64,000 nucleotides of DNA, from positions 1-64,000 of the forward strand of contig CALWKF010000001.1 in assembly GCA_944381215.1 (NCBI GenBank). The letters are read 5' to 3'. Position numbers and translations under genes: made by a program. The notes under the pieces were generated by a model. That model saw only the letters and a list, made by a program, of their open reading frames with translations, did no database searches and was not told the origin of the DNA. The DNA is from an uncultured Clostridia bacterium. Its GTDB lineage: Bacteria; Bacillota; Clostridia; Christensenellales; UBA1242. Positions within the stretch are counted from its first letter, which is position 1, and the number at the start of each line of letters is the position of its first letter. Below, piece after piece: positions 56,658 to 63,887 of this stretch.

Positions 56658-56706
56658 TACTTTGCATAGTATTGTTTTTATATAAAAACTAATGCATAGT
56701 ACTCTA
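56651..56706. repeat. Palindromic AGTACT repeat, copy 1
   Basis: AGTACTTTGCATAGTA pairs with TGCATAGTACT across an inner GTTTTTA/TAAAAAC palindrome. Its outer arms match the palindrome at 59074-59110 almost exactly. It begins at the DUF1540 stop and may end its transcript. Confidence 0.6.
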
Positions 56707-56819
56707 AATTTCGTGTAAAAATGCTAATTTTTTATTAAAAATTTAAAAATACAAGCAAAATTAAAGCGCAAATAAAATATTTTTTAATTTTTAACACTTA
56801 AGCGAAATACTAAATTTAA

Positions 56820-56862
56820 ATAAAAAAACACCCCCAAATTTTGTTTTTGTGGTGTTTTTTTA
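56820..56862 (+). terminator. Terminator-like hairpin
   Basis: AAAAAACACC pairs with GGTGTTTTTT around an AT-rich loop, followed by more T residues. It closes the DUF1540 unit or shields the ATP-grasp promoter. The bases between this and the palindromic repeat are AT-rich with nothing callable. Confidence 0.6.
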
Positions 56863-56918
56863 GTATTTGAGTTAATGTGTGATATAGTTATATTAAGGTT
56901 TAATTATGCTCTTTTTGT

Positions 56919-56947
56919 TTGACAAGTTTTCTATTTATTTATACAAT
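56919..56947 (+). promoter_or_regulatory. Promoter of the ATP-grasp gene
   Basis: TTGACA (56919-56924), 17 bases, TACAAT (56942-56947). Confidence 0.78.
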
Positions 56948-56969
56948 AGATAACATTAGGAGGAGTAAA

Positions 56970-57818
56970 ATGATATGGTTTATATTTGATACTTATGGTG
57001 CGACTAAGGAGCAGGCAAAACCAGAGTTTCTACTCGATACTGCAAAATCGTTTAATGTTGTCGCGCAGATAAGATATACCCCTGATTTTTCGTTTGATGA
57101 AGAAAGAGGTGTTTGGCTGTATGGTGGTAAGTCGATTGAACTCGAACTTCCAAAAGTCTGTCTTTTTCGTTGCCCAAAACACGATTTGGGTTTTTGGTTA
57201 CAGAGTAAAGGTGTGAAGGTGGTTAACAAGCCCGAGGTTATCGAGATTGTCCGAGACAAAATTGCCACACATAAAGTGCTAGAAAATCACGGAATACCAC
57301 AGCCCAAATTTCTAGAGTTGACTAACCAAAAGTATGAGGACATTGTCGAGCGCGTGGGCACCCCCTTTGTTATGAAGGATAACTTTGGTATGCAAGGAAA
57401 GGGTGTATTTTTAATTGAGAACAAAGAGCAGTTTAAAAACTCAAAAAAGGAACTAACAAGGCGCATCTTGTGCCAAGAGTATATACCTGAATCTTTTGGT
57501 CGCGATGTCCGCTTTTACTATGTCGGGAACAAGTTGCGCGGAGTGGGAGAGCGAATAAATGAGATGAATGACTTTCGCTCCAACATTGCCCAAGGTGGGC
57601 ACTGCGAACTTTTTAAGCCAACTTTAAAGCAAAAGCATATCGCTAAAAAGATTGCAAAACTGCTTCACCTTGAAGTCGGCAGCGTTGATTTTTTAATCAA
57701 AAATAAAGACTTAATTTTTTGTGAAGCAAATTCGAGTGCTGGGTATCAAATGTTTGTACCCTTCGGTATCTACATAAATGAATATATTATAAATTATTTA
57801 AAACGCTTTGATAAATAA
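56970..57818 (+). CDS. RimK-like ATP-grasp ligase
   Basis: A 282-residue ATP-grasp enzyme. The N-terminal domain ends at LGFWLQSKGVKVVNKPEVIEIVRDKIATHKVLENHGIP, the linker typical of RimK/LysX ligases. The ATP-binding lysines and the lid are in PFVMKDNFGMQGKGVFLI, the Q-E-Y-I segment is LCQEYIPES, the metal-binding stretch is GSVDFLI...FCEANSSAGYQMF. It joins an amino acid to a carboxylate, but substrate and partner are not evident. The start ATG 56970 follows AGGAGGAG; an in-frame start at 56919 would lie inside the promoter. Confidence 0.88.
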   Translation: MIWFIFDTYGATKEQAKPEFLLDTAKSFNVVAQIRYTPDFSFDEERGVWLYGGKSIELELPKVCLFRCPKHDLGFWLQSKGVKVVNKPEVIEIVRDKIATHKVLENHGIPQPKFLELTNQKYEDIVERVGTPFVMKDNFGMQGKGVFLIENKEQFKNSKKELTRRILCQEYIPESFGRDVRFYYVGNKLRGVGERINEMNDFRSNIAQGGHCELFKPTLKQKHIAKKIAKLLHLEVGSVDFLIKNKDLIFCEANSSAGYQMFVPFGIYINEYIINYLKRFDK

Positions 57819-57949
57819 ACTACTATAAATAGTATTTAAATTCAGTAGCATAATATATGATAATTTTATAAATAATAATAAATTATCTTTTAGGCTAAAT
57901 ATTTTTCGATAAAAACTAATATTTAATAGATTTATAAGATAGTACAAAA

Positions 57950-57983
57950 ATAAAAAGGGCATCAAATTGGATGCTCTTTTCTA
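57950..57983. terminator. Bidirectional terminator between the ATP-grasp and DegV genes
   Basis: AAAGGGCATC pairs with GATGCTCTTT, flanked by A- and T-rich runs on both sides. Confidence 0.8.
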
Positions 57984-58019
57984 TATTATATTTTTCAAAA
58001 AAGGCTGTATCAATAAAGA

Positions 58020-58871
58020 TTACTCAGTGCCTTCTTTCACAACGCAGGTAACAGCGCAAGCCCCAGGGCCGATGTGTACGCCGACAACAGGGCCGATCCC
58101 GCTAATCTCGTAGTCACCAAGGTCGTGATTTGCTTTTAACTTGTTAATAAAGGCATTCATAGTATCCTGCCCCATGGAGTAACCAAAAATAAGAGGGTAG
58201 GCTGGGTCGCGGTCGAACTTATCAAACTCAACCATGAGTTGCTCCAAGGCCTTATTTACACCAGGCTTTTTGCCAATCATACGCACTTCGCCGTCGATAA
58301 CCGAAATCAAAGGCTTTATATTTAACAACGTCCCCACAACTTTTGCAGTCCCCGAAAGTCTGCCACCTTTGTGCAAATATTCCAGAGTGTCGATTACGGC
58401 AACCAGCTTTATTCTCTTTTTAAAGTTGTTTAGGTATTCCGCAATTTCGTGTACGTTCATTTTTCCCTCATCGCGCTTTTTGACTGCTTCACGAACGAGA
58501 ATTTTCATCATGTTAATAGTGTTTAACGAGTCGACTATCTCGATGTCAGGGTAGTCAACCTCTTTTCTAAACATGCAAGCATTTCCGTATGAGCCTGAAA
58601 GTTTTGAGGAAATAGTAATCACAAGCAAGCTGTCGCCAGTCTTTGCAACTTCTTCAAAACGCTCGATGTATTCCAAAGGGTTAACCTGTGCAGTGGTGGG
58701 CAACTCCTTTGAATTAACTAGCATATTGTAAAATTTGTCAGCATCAATATCGATACCATCCATATAGGTGTCATTCCCAAAAGAAATGGGAATCGGCGCA
58801 ATTTCGACGTTTAATTTTTCAGCCTCTTCTTTGGACATATCACAAGACGAGTCTGCTACAATTCTAATCAT
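58020..58871 (-). CDS. DegV family fatty-acid-binding protein
   Basis: A 283-residue cytoplasmic protein. The family start MIRIVADSSCDMSKEEAEKLNVEIAPIPISFG, the lipid-contact serine region TTAQVNP, SSKLSGSYGNA and the C-terminal GPVVGVHIGPGACAV are all present. In Gram-positive bacteria such proteins (FakB) bind fatty acids for phosphorylation by FakA; no fakA gene is in view. I chose ATG 58871 (AGGAG nine bases upstream) over the GTG at 58877. The 315 bases upstream are very AT-rich and contain only a palindromic repeat. Confidence 0.94.
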   Translation of the reverse strand: MIRIVADSSCDMSKEEAEKLNVEIAPIPISFGNDTYMDGIDIDADKFYNMLVNSKELPTTAQVNPLEYIERFEEVAKTGDSLLVITISSKLSGSYGNACMFRKEVDYPDIEIVDSLNTINMMKILVREAVKKRDEGKMNVHEIAEYLNNFKKRIKLVAVIDTLEYLHKGGRLSGTAKVVGTLLNIKPLISVIDGEVRMIGKKPGVNKALEQLMVEFDKFDRDPAYPLIFGYSMGQDTMNAFINKLKANHDLGDYEISGIGPVVGVHIGPGACAVTCVVKEGTE

Positions 58872-59073
58872 ATTCACATTCTCCTAAGTTATAGTGTATT
58901 AATATATTTTATACTATATTCAAATTATTGTCAAATATTTTTTATATTATATCATAATTATTTTAATGAATATTTATTCATTTATAATTTAATTCCAGAT
59001 ATTTACATTTTATAATAAATTTTCTAAATGTATAAACAAATAAAGAAAATATTAATATTTTATATAAAAATAA

Positions 59074-59110
59074 TAGTACTATGCAATAGTTTTATATTTG
59101 CATAGTACTA
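59074..59110. repeat. Palindromic AGTACT repeat, copy 2
   Basis: TAGTACTATGCAA (59074-59086) pairs perfectly with TTGCATAGTACTA (59098-59110) around an 11-base loop. The arms match copy 1 at 56651-56706. On the minus strand it lies about 80 bases after the epimerase stop and is followed by AT-rich DNA. Confidence 0.65.
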
Positions 59111-59192
59111 AAAGTGATTTTATATTTTATTCACAAAATGTATAAAAATTCAATAATAAATGTAAATGAAAGTTTGTTTTCTTTTAATTTAA

Positions 59193-60233
59193 TTAAGCTT
59201 CTGCTGGGGCAGTCTTGGGTGCTTTAAATTTCTTTACAATCTTTTTTGCGACTAATTCAGGCTTGTTATAGACAAACCATTTTAGTGCATCACAAAGACT
59301 CTTTTTGTAATTTCGAGTATTAAGGTTTAATTCTTGTTTCGCTTTTTCATTGCTGAAATTTGAATTAACATTTAGGGTGTATAGAGAGTAGTCACTGAGC
59401 GTTGGCTTTTTGCCAAGTCTACGAGCATGGAATGTGCTAATTTTTGCAAAAATTCTAACTAACCATAAGGGCAGTTTTGGTGGCATGTAGTTTTTGTGCA
59501 AGCAAATGTTAAGTGCCTCAAACATCTGCTTTATTGAGACAACGGTGCCAGTTAAATTATACCCTTCGCCACCGCGTCCATTTACTGCGGCAGAAATAAT
59601 GCCGTCTGCCACATCCCGCACATCGACAAAGTTATACCCGCCTTGAATGTAGCAGGGAATTTTGCCGTTAATATAGTCAAGCAACACTTGCCCCAATTCG
59701 GATACTTTATAGTCGCACGGACCGATAACTCCTGAAGGGTAGAGCACCACGGCATCCAGTCCTCGATTTTTTACTGCATCAAAAACATATTCGGTTGCCT
59801 CCGCCTTGGTCTTTGCATAGGTGCCCACGAGTTTATCTAGGTCAAACGCAGTCGGCTCGTAAAGAACTACATCATCGACGGGGGTAATCGTGTGAACTGA
59901 GCTCGTGTAGACAAGTCTTAATTTTTTCTCGACACAGACATCGACAATGTTTTTAGTGCCGTCAACATTCACCTTGCGCACAATCTCATCCCGTCCAGGC
60001 GCAATCTCAATTACGCCCGCCAAGTGAAAGACGACTTCATCCTCCTCAATCGTGTTAAACAAAAATTCACGATCTGTTACATCGCCAGTTACTAGCGTAA
60101 TAGGTAGGTCTTTAATAGGCGTTGTGTCCTCGTTTGGCAAAACCAACGCGCGCACACTGTGCCCAAGCTTTACCAATTTCTTAATCAGCACATTGCCGAT
60201 ATGGCCTGTGCCACCTGTTACAAAACATTTCAT
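59193..60233 (-). CDS. NAD-dependent epimerase/reductase (extended SDR)
   Basis: A 346-residue oxidoreductase. TGGTGHIG (6-13) binds NAD(P), the catalytic Ser is in YTSSVH and the Tyr-Lys pair in TYAKTKAE. Together with VVLYPSGVIGP and FVDVRDVADGI these resemble dihydroflavonol-4-reductase-like SDRs. The substrate is unknown. The start follows CGAGGG. The SDR part of the fusion protein at 14254 is a distant relative. The promoter lies inside the 3' flank of the thyX-like gene. Confidence 0.9.
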   Translation of the reverse strand: MKCFVTGGTGHIGNVLIKKLVKLGHSVRALVLPNEDTTPIKDLPITLVTGDVTDREFLFNTIEEDEVVFHLAGVIEIAPGRDEIVRKVNVDGTKNIVDVCVEKKLRLVYTSSVHTITPVDDVVLYEPTAFDLDKLVGTYAKTKAEATEYVFDAVKNRGLDAVVLYPSGVIGPCDYKVSELGQVLLDYINGKIPCYIQGGYNFVDVRDVADGIISAAVNGRGGEGYNLTGTVVSIKQMFEALNICLHKNYMPPKLPLWLVRIFAKISTFHARRLGKKPTLSDYSLYTLNVNSNFSNEKAKQELNLNTRNYKKSLCDALKWFVYNKPELVAKKIVKKFKAPKTAPAEA

Positions 60234-60257
60234 AATTTGCCCTCGATTTTTTCTTTT

Positions 60258-60286
60258 ATTATAACATTATTAACAAAAGAAGGCAA
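60258..60286 (-). promoter_or_regulatory. Promoter of the epimerase gene
   Basis: On the minus strand TTGCCT (60286-60281), 17 bases, TATAAT (60263-60258). Its -35 overlaps the terminator of the upstream gene. Confidence 0.65.
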
Positions 60287-60303
60287 TTAAAAGCCTTCTT
60301 TGC
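60272..60303 (-). terminator. Terminator after the ThyX-like gene
   Basis: On the minus strand AGAAGGC pairs with GCCTTCT, followed by TTTTG. Confidence 0.7.
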
Positions 60304-60319
60304 GTAAATTTTTCAAAAA

Positions 60320-61501
60320 TTATTGTTTTTCAAGCTCGATTTGCTTAAAAGGTTTGCACGGGCGTGAGCACACACACTTGTAGTCGGGGAAGTCGCGCCT
60401 ATTTTTCCCTTGACCATAGTCGCGAGTCAGCTTTGCAGATAACTCGGGGTCGTAACTTTTTAACCCTGCAAATATCTTGTCAGCCTGCGCTTTGGTAACG
60501 AGCTTGGTCTCTTCTTGAGCAAACTCACAGCACCGCTCCTTCATCTTCATTATGTAACTTGCGAGTTGCCCAGTCTCGCACACATCGAGCATCCGCGCCT
60601 GTGGAACGTTCTTAAGACTCGCAATTTTCTCTATCCACTCTTCACCGAGGTCCAATTCCTTTACAATCGGTGGCACATAATATGTAGTTTTTTCAGGAAT
60701 GCTGAGTTCCATATAAATCGGGCGATGACGTTGCAACTGCGCAACTGCGGTCGCTGATGCCTGATAGTAAATTTCATAGGTCTTGCCAAAGTGCTCGGGC
60801 CTCTTTTTCCCATCGCCAAATAGGTTAAAGTACCTATTGTATGGGTCGCGAATAAGAATAGGGTCAAGCACGGGCTCGCCGTTTATGGTCATCCCCGCAA
60901 TTTGTTCGCAAAAGTCCTGCATGTCGGGTAGCGCAAGGCTTTCGTAAATGTTCGACTCCTCTTTTTCAAGCAAACGTTCAGCCATGCCGTAAATGTAGTT
61001 GAGATTGCGAAGCGAAGTTGAGTAGGTGATATTGGTCTTCGCATCGACATTGGTTACATAGCGCGCATTTTCGAGGGCAATCTGCTTTTTCTCGCGCTCG
61101 GGCCTGTTTGGGTATTTAAGGCACGCGTGATTGTAAAATTTGTCATAAAAGTGGTCGAAAACGGCCTTTTCTTTGGGTGAAAGCACGAGTTCCTTGTGCC
61201 TACCGCTGGTCTCCTCGGTGCTATATGTGTGCAAGTTGTTTAAAAACATGCAAAAAATTTTCGAAACATCATCGATTTCAAAAATCAAGTTGTACATGTC
61301 ATAACCACTGTGGTGTCTCTCTTTTAGCGTGCGCGCTAGTCGTTTTTGCGTCGTCTCCAGGCTTTCCTCGGTCATCTGTTTTAGTGGCGTCGAGGACACA
61401 CATGTAGCCATTGTCTTTGCGCAAAGTTCAAAAGGCGTGTCGGTCCTGTCGTCTGCGTTCTCAAGCCTGCTTTCCGTTGCTCCAATAAGAGTTATTTTCA
61501 T
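60320..61501 (-). CDS. Tandem ThyX-like flavin-dependent thymidylate synthase
   Basis: A 393-residue protein, nearly twice the usual ThyX length. Residues 1-180 look like one ThyX domain: the helix before the motif (SGYDMYNLIFEIDDVSKIFCMFL), then S94-x-x-E97-x-S99-x-R101 in place of the second half of RHRxxSxNExSxRY, and ENARYVTNVDAKTN...TSLRNLNYI near its end. The first half of the motif reads NLH instead of RHR. Residues 230-345 look like a second domain with an intact RHR (258-260) but no S.NE.S.R after it. A cysteine cluster (CVCSRPC) lies near the end. ThyX makes dTMP from dUMP with FAD; whether this one is active is open. The start follows AAGGAGG; the longer in-frame frame from 61597 runs into the promoter. 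Confidence 0.8.
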   Translation of the reverse strand: MKITLIGATESRLENADDRTDTPFELCAKTMATCVSSTPLKQMTEESLETTQKRLARTLKERHHSGYDMYNLIFEIDDVSKIFCMFLNNLHTYSTEETSGRHKELVLSPKEKAVFDHFYDKFYNHACLKYPNRPEREKKQIALENARYVTNVDAKTNITYSTSLRNLNYIYGMAERLLEKEESNIYESLALPDMQDFCEQIAGMTINGEPVLDPILIRDPYNRYFNLFGDGKKRPEHFGKTYEIYYQASATAVAQLQRHRPIYMELSIPEKTTYYVPPIVKELDLGEEWIEKIASLKNVPQARMLDVCETGQLASYIMKMKERCCEFAQEETKLVTKAQADKIFAGLKSYDPELSAKLTRDYGQGKNRRDFPDYKCVCSRPCKPFKQIELEKQ

Positions 61502-61525
61502 AATAGGCCTCCTTTTGTCGAGGGG

Positions 61526-61554
61526 AGTATAACAGCAAAGCGCAATTTTGTCAA
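61526..61554 (-). promoter_or_regulatory. Promoter of the ThyX-like gene
   Basis: On the minus strand TTGACA (61554-61549), 17 bases, TATACT (61531-61526). Confidence 0.8.
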
Positions 61555-61775
61555 ACGAATTAAAGCAAAAATTTTTTGGCAAATTTATCTCTACCATTCC
61601 ACCTTATTCCGTTTAAAGCAAAGTTGCAAAAGAGTCATATTATCTATTTTCGTTTTTAATCAAAAAGATTTACCTTGTCCACCACTATATATATTATATA
61701 GGAATAGTTTAGCAATATATTTTGATAGTGTTAGGCTGGTGATATATTTATATAGATATTTTATAAAAGTGCGCA

Positions 61776-62040
61776 AGATAAAAATAAAAAGCACTAGCGT
61801 CTAAAAGCCTAATACTTTGGAGGTCATCTTAAAAAATACTAGTACTTAAAGCCTAGTGATATTTTGAAAGATAAAAATAAAAAGCATTAGTGCCAAAAGG
61901 TTAGAAACTTTTGATGTCATAATAAAAAATACTAATACTTAATTTATATTTTATATATGAATAGCCTAGTGGTATTTTGATAGGCAAAATAAAAAAGCAC
62001 TAGAATTTGAAAATTAGAAACTTTCAAACGCTAATGCTTA
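61776..62040 (-). repeat. Three tandem copies of a terminator-like hairpin element
   Basis: Three related units lie at about 61776-61850, 61870-61942 and 61982-62040. Each starts on the plus strand with (A)TAAAAATAAAAAGCAYTAG and ends with CTAATACTTA-like arms, forming imperfect hairpins with a T run on the minus strand; GCCTAGTGRTATTTTGA precedes the last two. The unit nearest the gene at 62052 can act as its terminator. The other two look like degenerate duplicates. The rest of the gap from 61555 to 61775 is AT-rich and shows nothing else. Confidence 0.65.
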
Positions 62041-62051
62041 TAGTAAGTAAA

Positions 62052-62564
62052 TTACTTTTTCCTTGCGCCAAGGAAACCAAACACTGATGCGACCAGCATT
62101 CCGGCAACACCCAGCCAGAAGCCAACGCTAGTAACCAATGGCGCAACACTGCTAGCAAATTCAGGCACGGCATTTGCCACAAAAACAAGTCCGCAAACAA
62201 GGGTAGCAACGCATAGTGCTAGTAGTAAAAATGCAATGAACATTCTAATTTTTGAGCAATCAAATTTTACTTTTGTAAAAGTATCAATGCAGTAAAGTAT
62301 GAGGTAAATAGCAGCAAGGCAAAGTCCAGCCACGAACATTGCGCTAACGGCAGTTGTCAATTCAGTTGATTGGTATATGATACCGAAATCAGCAAAAATG
62401 CCATACTCTAGTAATGTTCCGCCTAAGTCTATACCAAAGTCTGAACCACTAACATTTTGTTGGAAAATACTCAAACACATAGGCATAATAAGTAGCACAA
62501 GGCCCGCCAGTACGCAGATACCGCTAATTATTCCCAGCATCGAAACTTTAGATTTTTTAGCCAT
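62052..62564 (-). CDS. Four-helix membrane protein of unknown function
   Basis: A 170-residue integral membrane protein with helices near 10-32, 70-92, 107-131 and 140-163. A short extracellular loop (QQNVSGSDFGIDLGGTLLEYG) follows the first helix, and the C terminus is basic (GARKK). I recognise no family. The start follows AAGGAGGG. It has its own TTGACA promoter and three tandem terminator-like repeats behind it. Confidence 0.8.
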   Translation of the reverse strand: MAKKSKVSMLGIISGICVLAGLVLLIMPMCLSIFQQNVSGSDFGIDLGGTLLEYGIFADFGIIYQSTELTTAVSAMFVAGLCLAAIYLILYCIDTFTKVKFDCSKIRMFIAFLLLALCVATLVCGLVFVANAVPEFASSVAPLVTSVGFWLGVAGMLVASVFGFLGARKK

Positions 62565-62595
62565 TCTAAACTCCCTCCTTATAAAGTATACAATA

Positions 62596-62624
62596 ATGTT
62601 AAAGAAATTTTGTCAAATTGTCAA
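62596..62624 (-). promoter_or_regulatory. Promoter of the membrane-protein gene
   Basis: On the minus strand TTGACA (62624-62619), 17 bases, TAACAT (62601-62596). Confidence 0.65.
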
Positions 62625-62734
62625 ACATTTACGCCCAATTTGTATTTTTAAACAAATCAATTATATTTATTCAATTTAAAACACGCCTGACAAAATAAAT
62701 TTAATAATTTTGAATAACAAACTTTTAAAATGAT

Positions 62735-62785
62735 TGGTCATCCTGAGCCTCGACCCTCGAAGCCTTTAGACGAAGGATCTCATTC
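62735..62785 (+). repeat. Dispersed CAT(C/T)CTG(A/G)GC...GAAGGATCTCAT repeat, copy 1
   Basis: GTCATCCTGAGCCTCGACCC, then AGCCT...AGACGAAGGATCTCAT. A second copy lies at 63012-63060 and a fragment (GCATCCTGAGCC) near 62885. The repeat is GC-richer than its surroundings. The 62786-63010 stretch between has no gene; it is GC-rich to about 62930, then AT-rich. Confidence 0.6.
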
Positions 62786-63011
62786 CTGCCGCTTTAAGAG
62801 GACAGAGGACACGCGGCTGGCGCGAGAGTATTCGTTTCTAATTATACCAATCATTCACGCGCCAGACTTCCCGCAAGCGGGAAGGCATCCTGAGCCCGCC
62901 CCGCGGTGCGTAGGCGCACACCCAATAATTAAGGTATAGCCGTACCAACAAGATAATGTGTTGTTGTGTTATAATTGCATAGTTGTACTAAAATAATACC
63001 AATAAAATTAA

Positions 63012-63060
63012 TGTCATTCTGGGCCTCGACCCGCGTTAGCCTAAGACGAAGGATCTCATC
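63012..63060 (+). repeat. Dispersed repeat, copy 2
   Basis: TGTCATTCTGGGCCTCGACC...AGCCTAAGACGAAGGATCTCAT, closely matching copy 1 at 62735. Confidence 0.6.
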
Positions 63061-63094
63061 CGCTTATAAAATTACTGGACCAGCTCGTTGTTGT

Positions 63095-63151
63095 ACAAAA
63101 CAAAAGAGCACGCCAAACCGCGTACTCATTTTGGTGGGAAGCAATGGACTC
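63095..63151 (-). repeat. tRNA-Ile 3' fragment with terminator (most distal copy)
   Basis: 63132-63151 is an exact 20-base copy of the tRNA-Ile 3' end (minus strand), followed by a near-identical copy of its terminator (63095-63131; compare 63575-63612). The T loop onward (5' side) diverges, so no tRNA can be made. Confidence 0.75.
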
Positions 63152-63258
63152 TTGTAGAGGCTCACTATCAGCTTAATACACATTTTAGCATACTGTTATA
63201 CGGCTCAATCACTTGCTTTTACTAACGTTTAGTTCGCTCTAGCTTCGAGCCCCGCTGT

Positions 63259-63279
63259 AATGGACTCGAACCATCGATC
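63259..63279 (-). repeat. tRNA-Ile T-arm fragment
   Basis: A copy of the T-arm segment (ATGGACTCGAACCATCGA on the plus strand) without acceptor end. Confidence 0.65.
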
Positions 63280-63398
63280 TTTAAAGTGAGACTCGCAAAC
63301 GACCATGCACACATTTTGGGTTAGGTGAGGGTTGAGGTATTCGTACTTGCTTTTGCTTTTTTATTGCTCGTTCTCGCTTTAGGTCTACCACTCATACC

Positions 63399-63466
63399 AA
63401 CAAAAAAACAAGCACAAACACCGTACTTGTCTTGGTGGGAAGCAATGGACTCGAACCATCGACCTC
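63399..63466 (-). repeat. tRNA-Ile 3' fragment with variant terminator (proximal copy)
   Basis: 63433-63466 is identical to the last 34 bases of tRNA-Ile (63613-63646), exactly 180 bases away. A diverged terminator (ACAAGTACGG.../...GTGCTTG) follows on the minus strand. The anticodon half is missing. The bases between these fragments hold no gene. Confidence 0.75.
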
Positions 63467-63574
63467 TTGGGGAGGCTCGCGATTGGCTTATCACTTATAC
63501 AGGCAACACATAGCCCGACTTATCACTTTATCGTGCTTTAATGTCGCTCGCTCCCGCGTTCGGTCTAGCACTTG

Positions 63575-63612
63575 TACAAAACAAAAGAGCACGCCGAACT
63601 GCGCACTCATTT
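63575..63612 (-). terminator. Terminator after tRNA-Ile
   Basis: On the minus strand GAGTGCGC pairs with GCGTGCTC (two G-U pairs), followed by TTTTGTTTTG. Confidence 0.75.
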
Positions 63613-63689
63613 TGGTGGGAAGCAATGGACTCGAACCATCGACCTCACGCTTATCAGGCGTGTGCTCTAACCAGCTGAGCTAGCTTCCC
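63613..63689 (-). tRNA. tRNA-Ile (GAU)
   Basis: Acceptor GGGAAGC/GCTTCCC, D arm GCTC/GAGC, anticodon stem CACGC/GCGTG around CTGATAA (anticodon GAT), T arm ATGG-TTCGAGT-CCAT, CCA encoded, 77 bases. It follows tRNA-Ala in the same unit. Confidence 0.95.
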
Positions 63690-63748
63690 AAAAATAATAA
63701 AGGAGTTGATATTAATATGGGACTACAAGACTAGCTCATAGTCCCAAA

Positions 63749-63825
63749 TGGTGGAGATAAAGAGATTCGAACTCTTGACCCCCTGCTTGCAAGGCAGGTG
63801 CTCTAGCCAGCTGAGCTATACCCCC
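63749..63825 (-). tRNA. tRNA-Ala (UGC)
   Basis: Acceptor GGGGGTA/TATCTCC with the G3-U70 pair that marks alanine tRNAs, anticodon stem CTGC/GCAG around the loop with anticodon TGC, T arm AGAG-TTCGAAT-CTCT, CCA encoded, 77 bases. A hairpin (TGGGACTA/TAGTCCCA) lies between it and tRNA-Ile and may guide processing. Confidence 0.95.
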
Positions 63826-63858
63826 ATAAAGGCCTGTTCTGTCGATTAAGACTTTTTA

Positions 63859-63887
63859 ATAATATCATTTATTTTTATTATTGTCAA
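63859..63887 (-). promoter_or_regulatory. Promoter of the tRNA-Ala/tRNA-Ile unit
   Basis: On the minus strand TTGACA (63887-63882), 17 bases, TATTAT (63864-63859). The remaining bases to 64000 are AT-rich with nothing callable. Confidence 0.75.

Noticed and set aside
63095-63646. A CRISPR array as explanation for the repeated tRNA-like segments
   Set aside because: The repeats match tRNA-Ile, differ in length, have irregular spacing and no cas genes are nearby.
62730-63683. Plus-strand frames in the repeat-rich end region
   Set aside because: They translate repeats, tRNA genes and tRNA fragments; repeated DGSNGLEPST-like peptides come from tRNA sequence.
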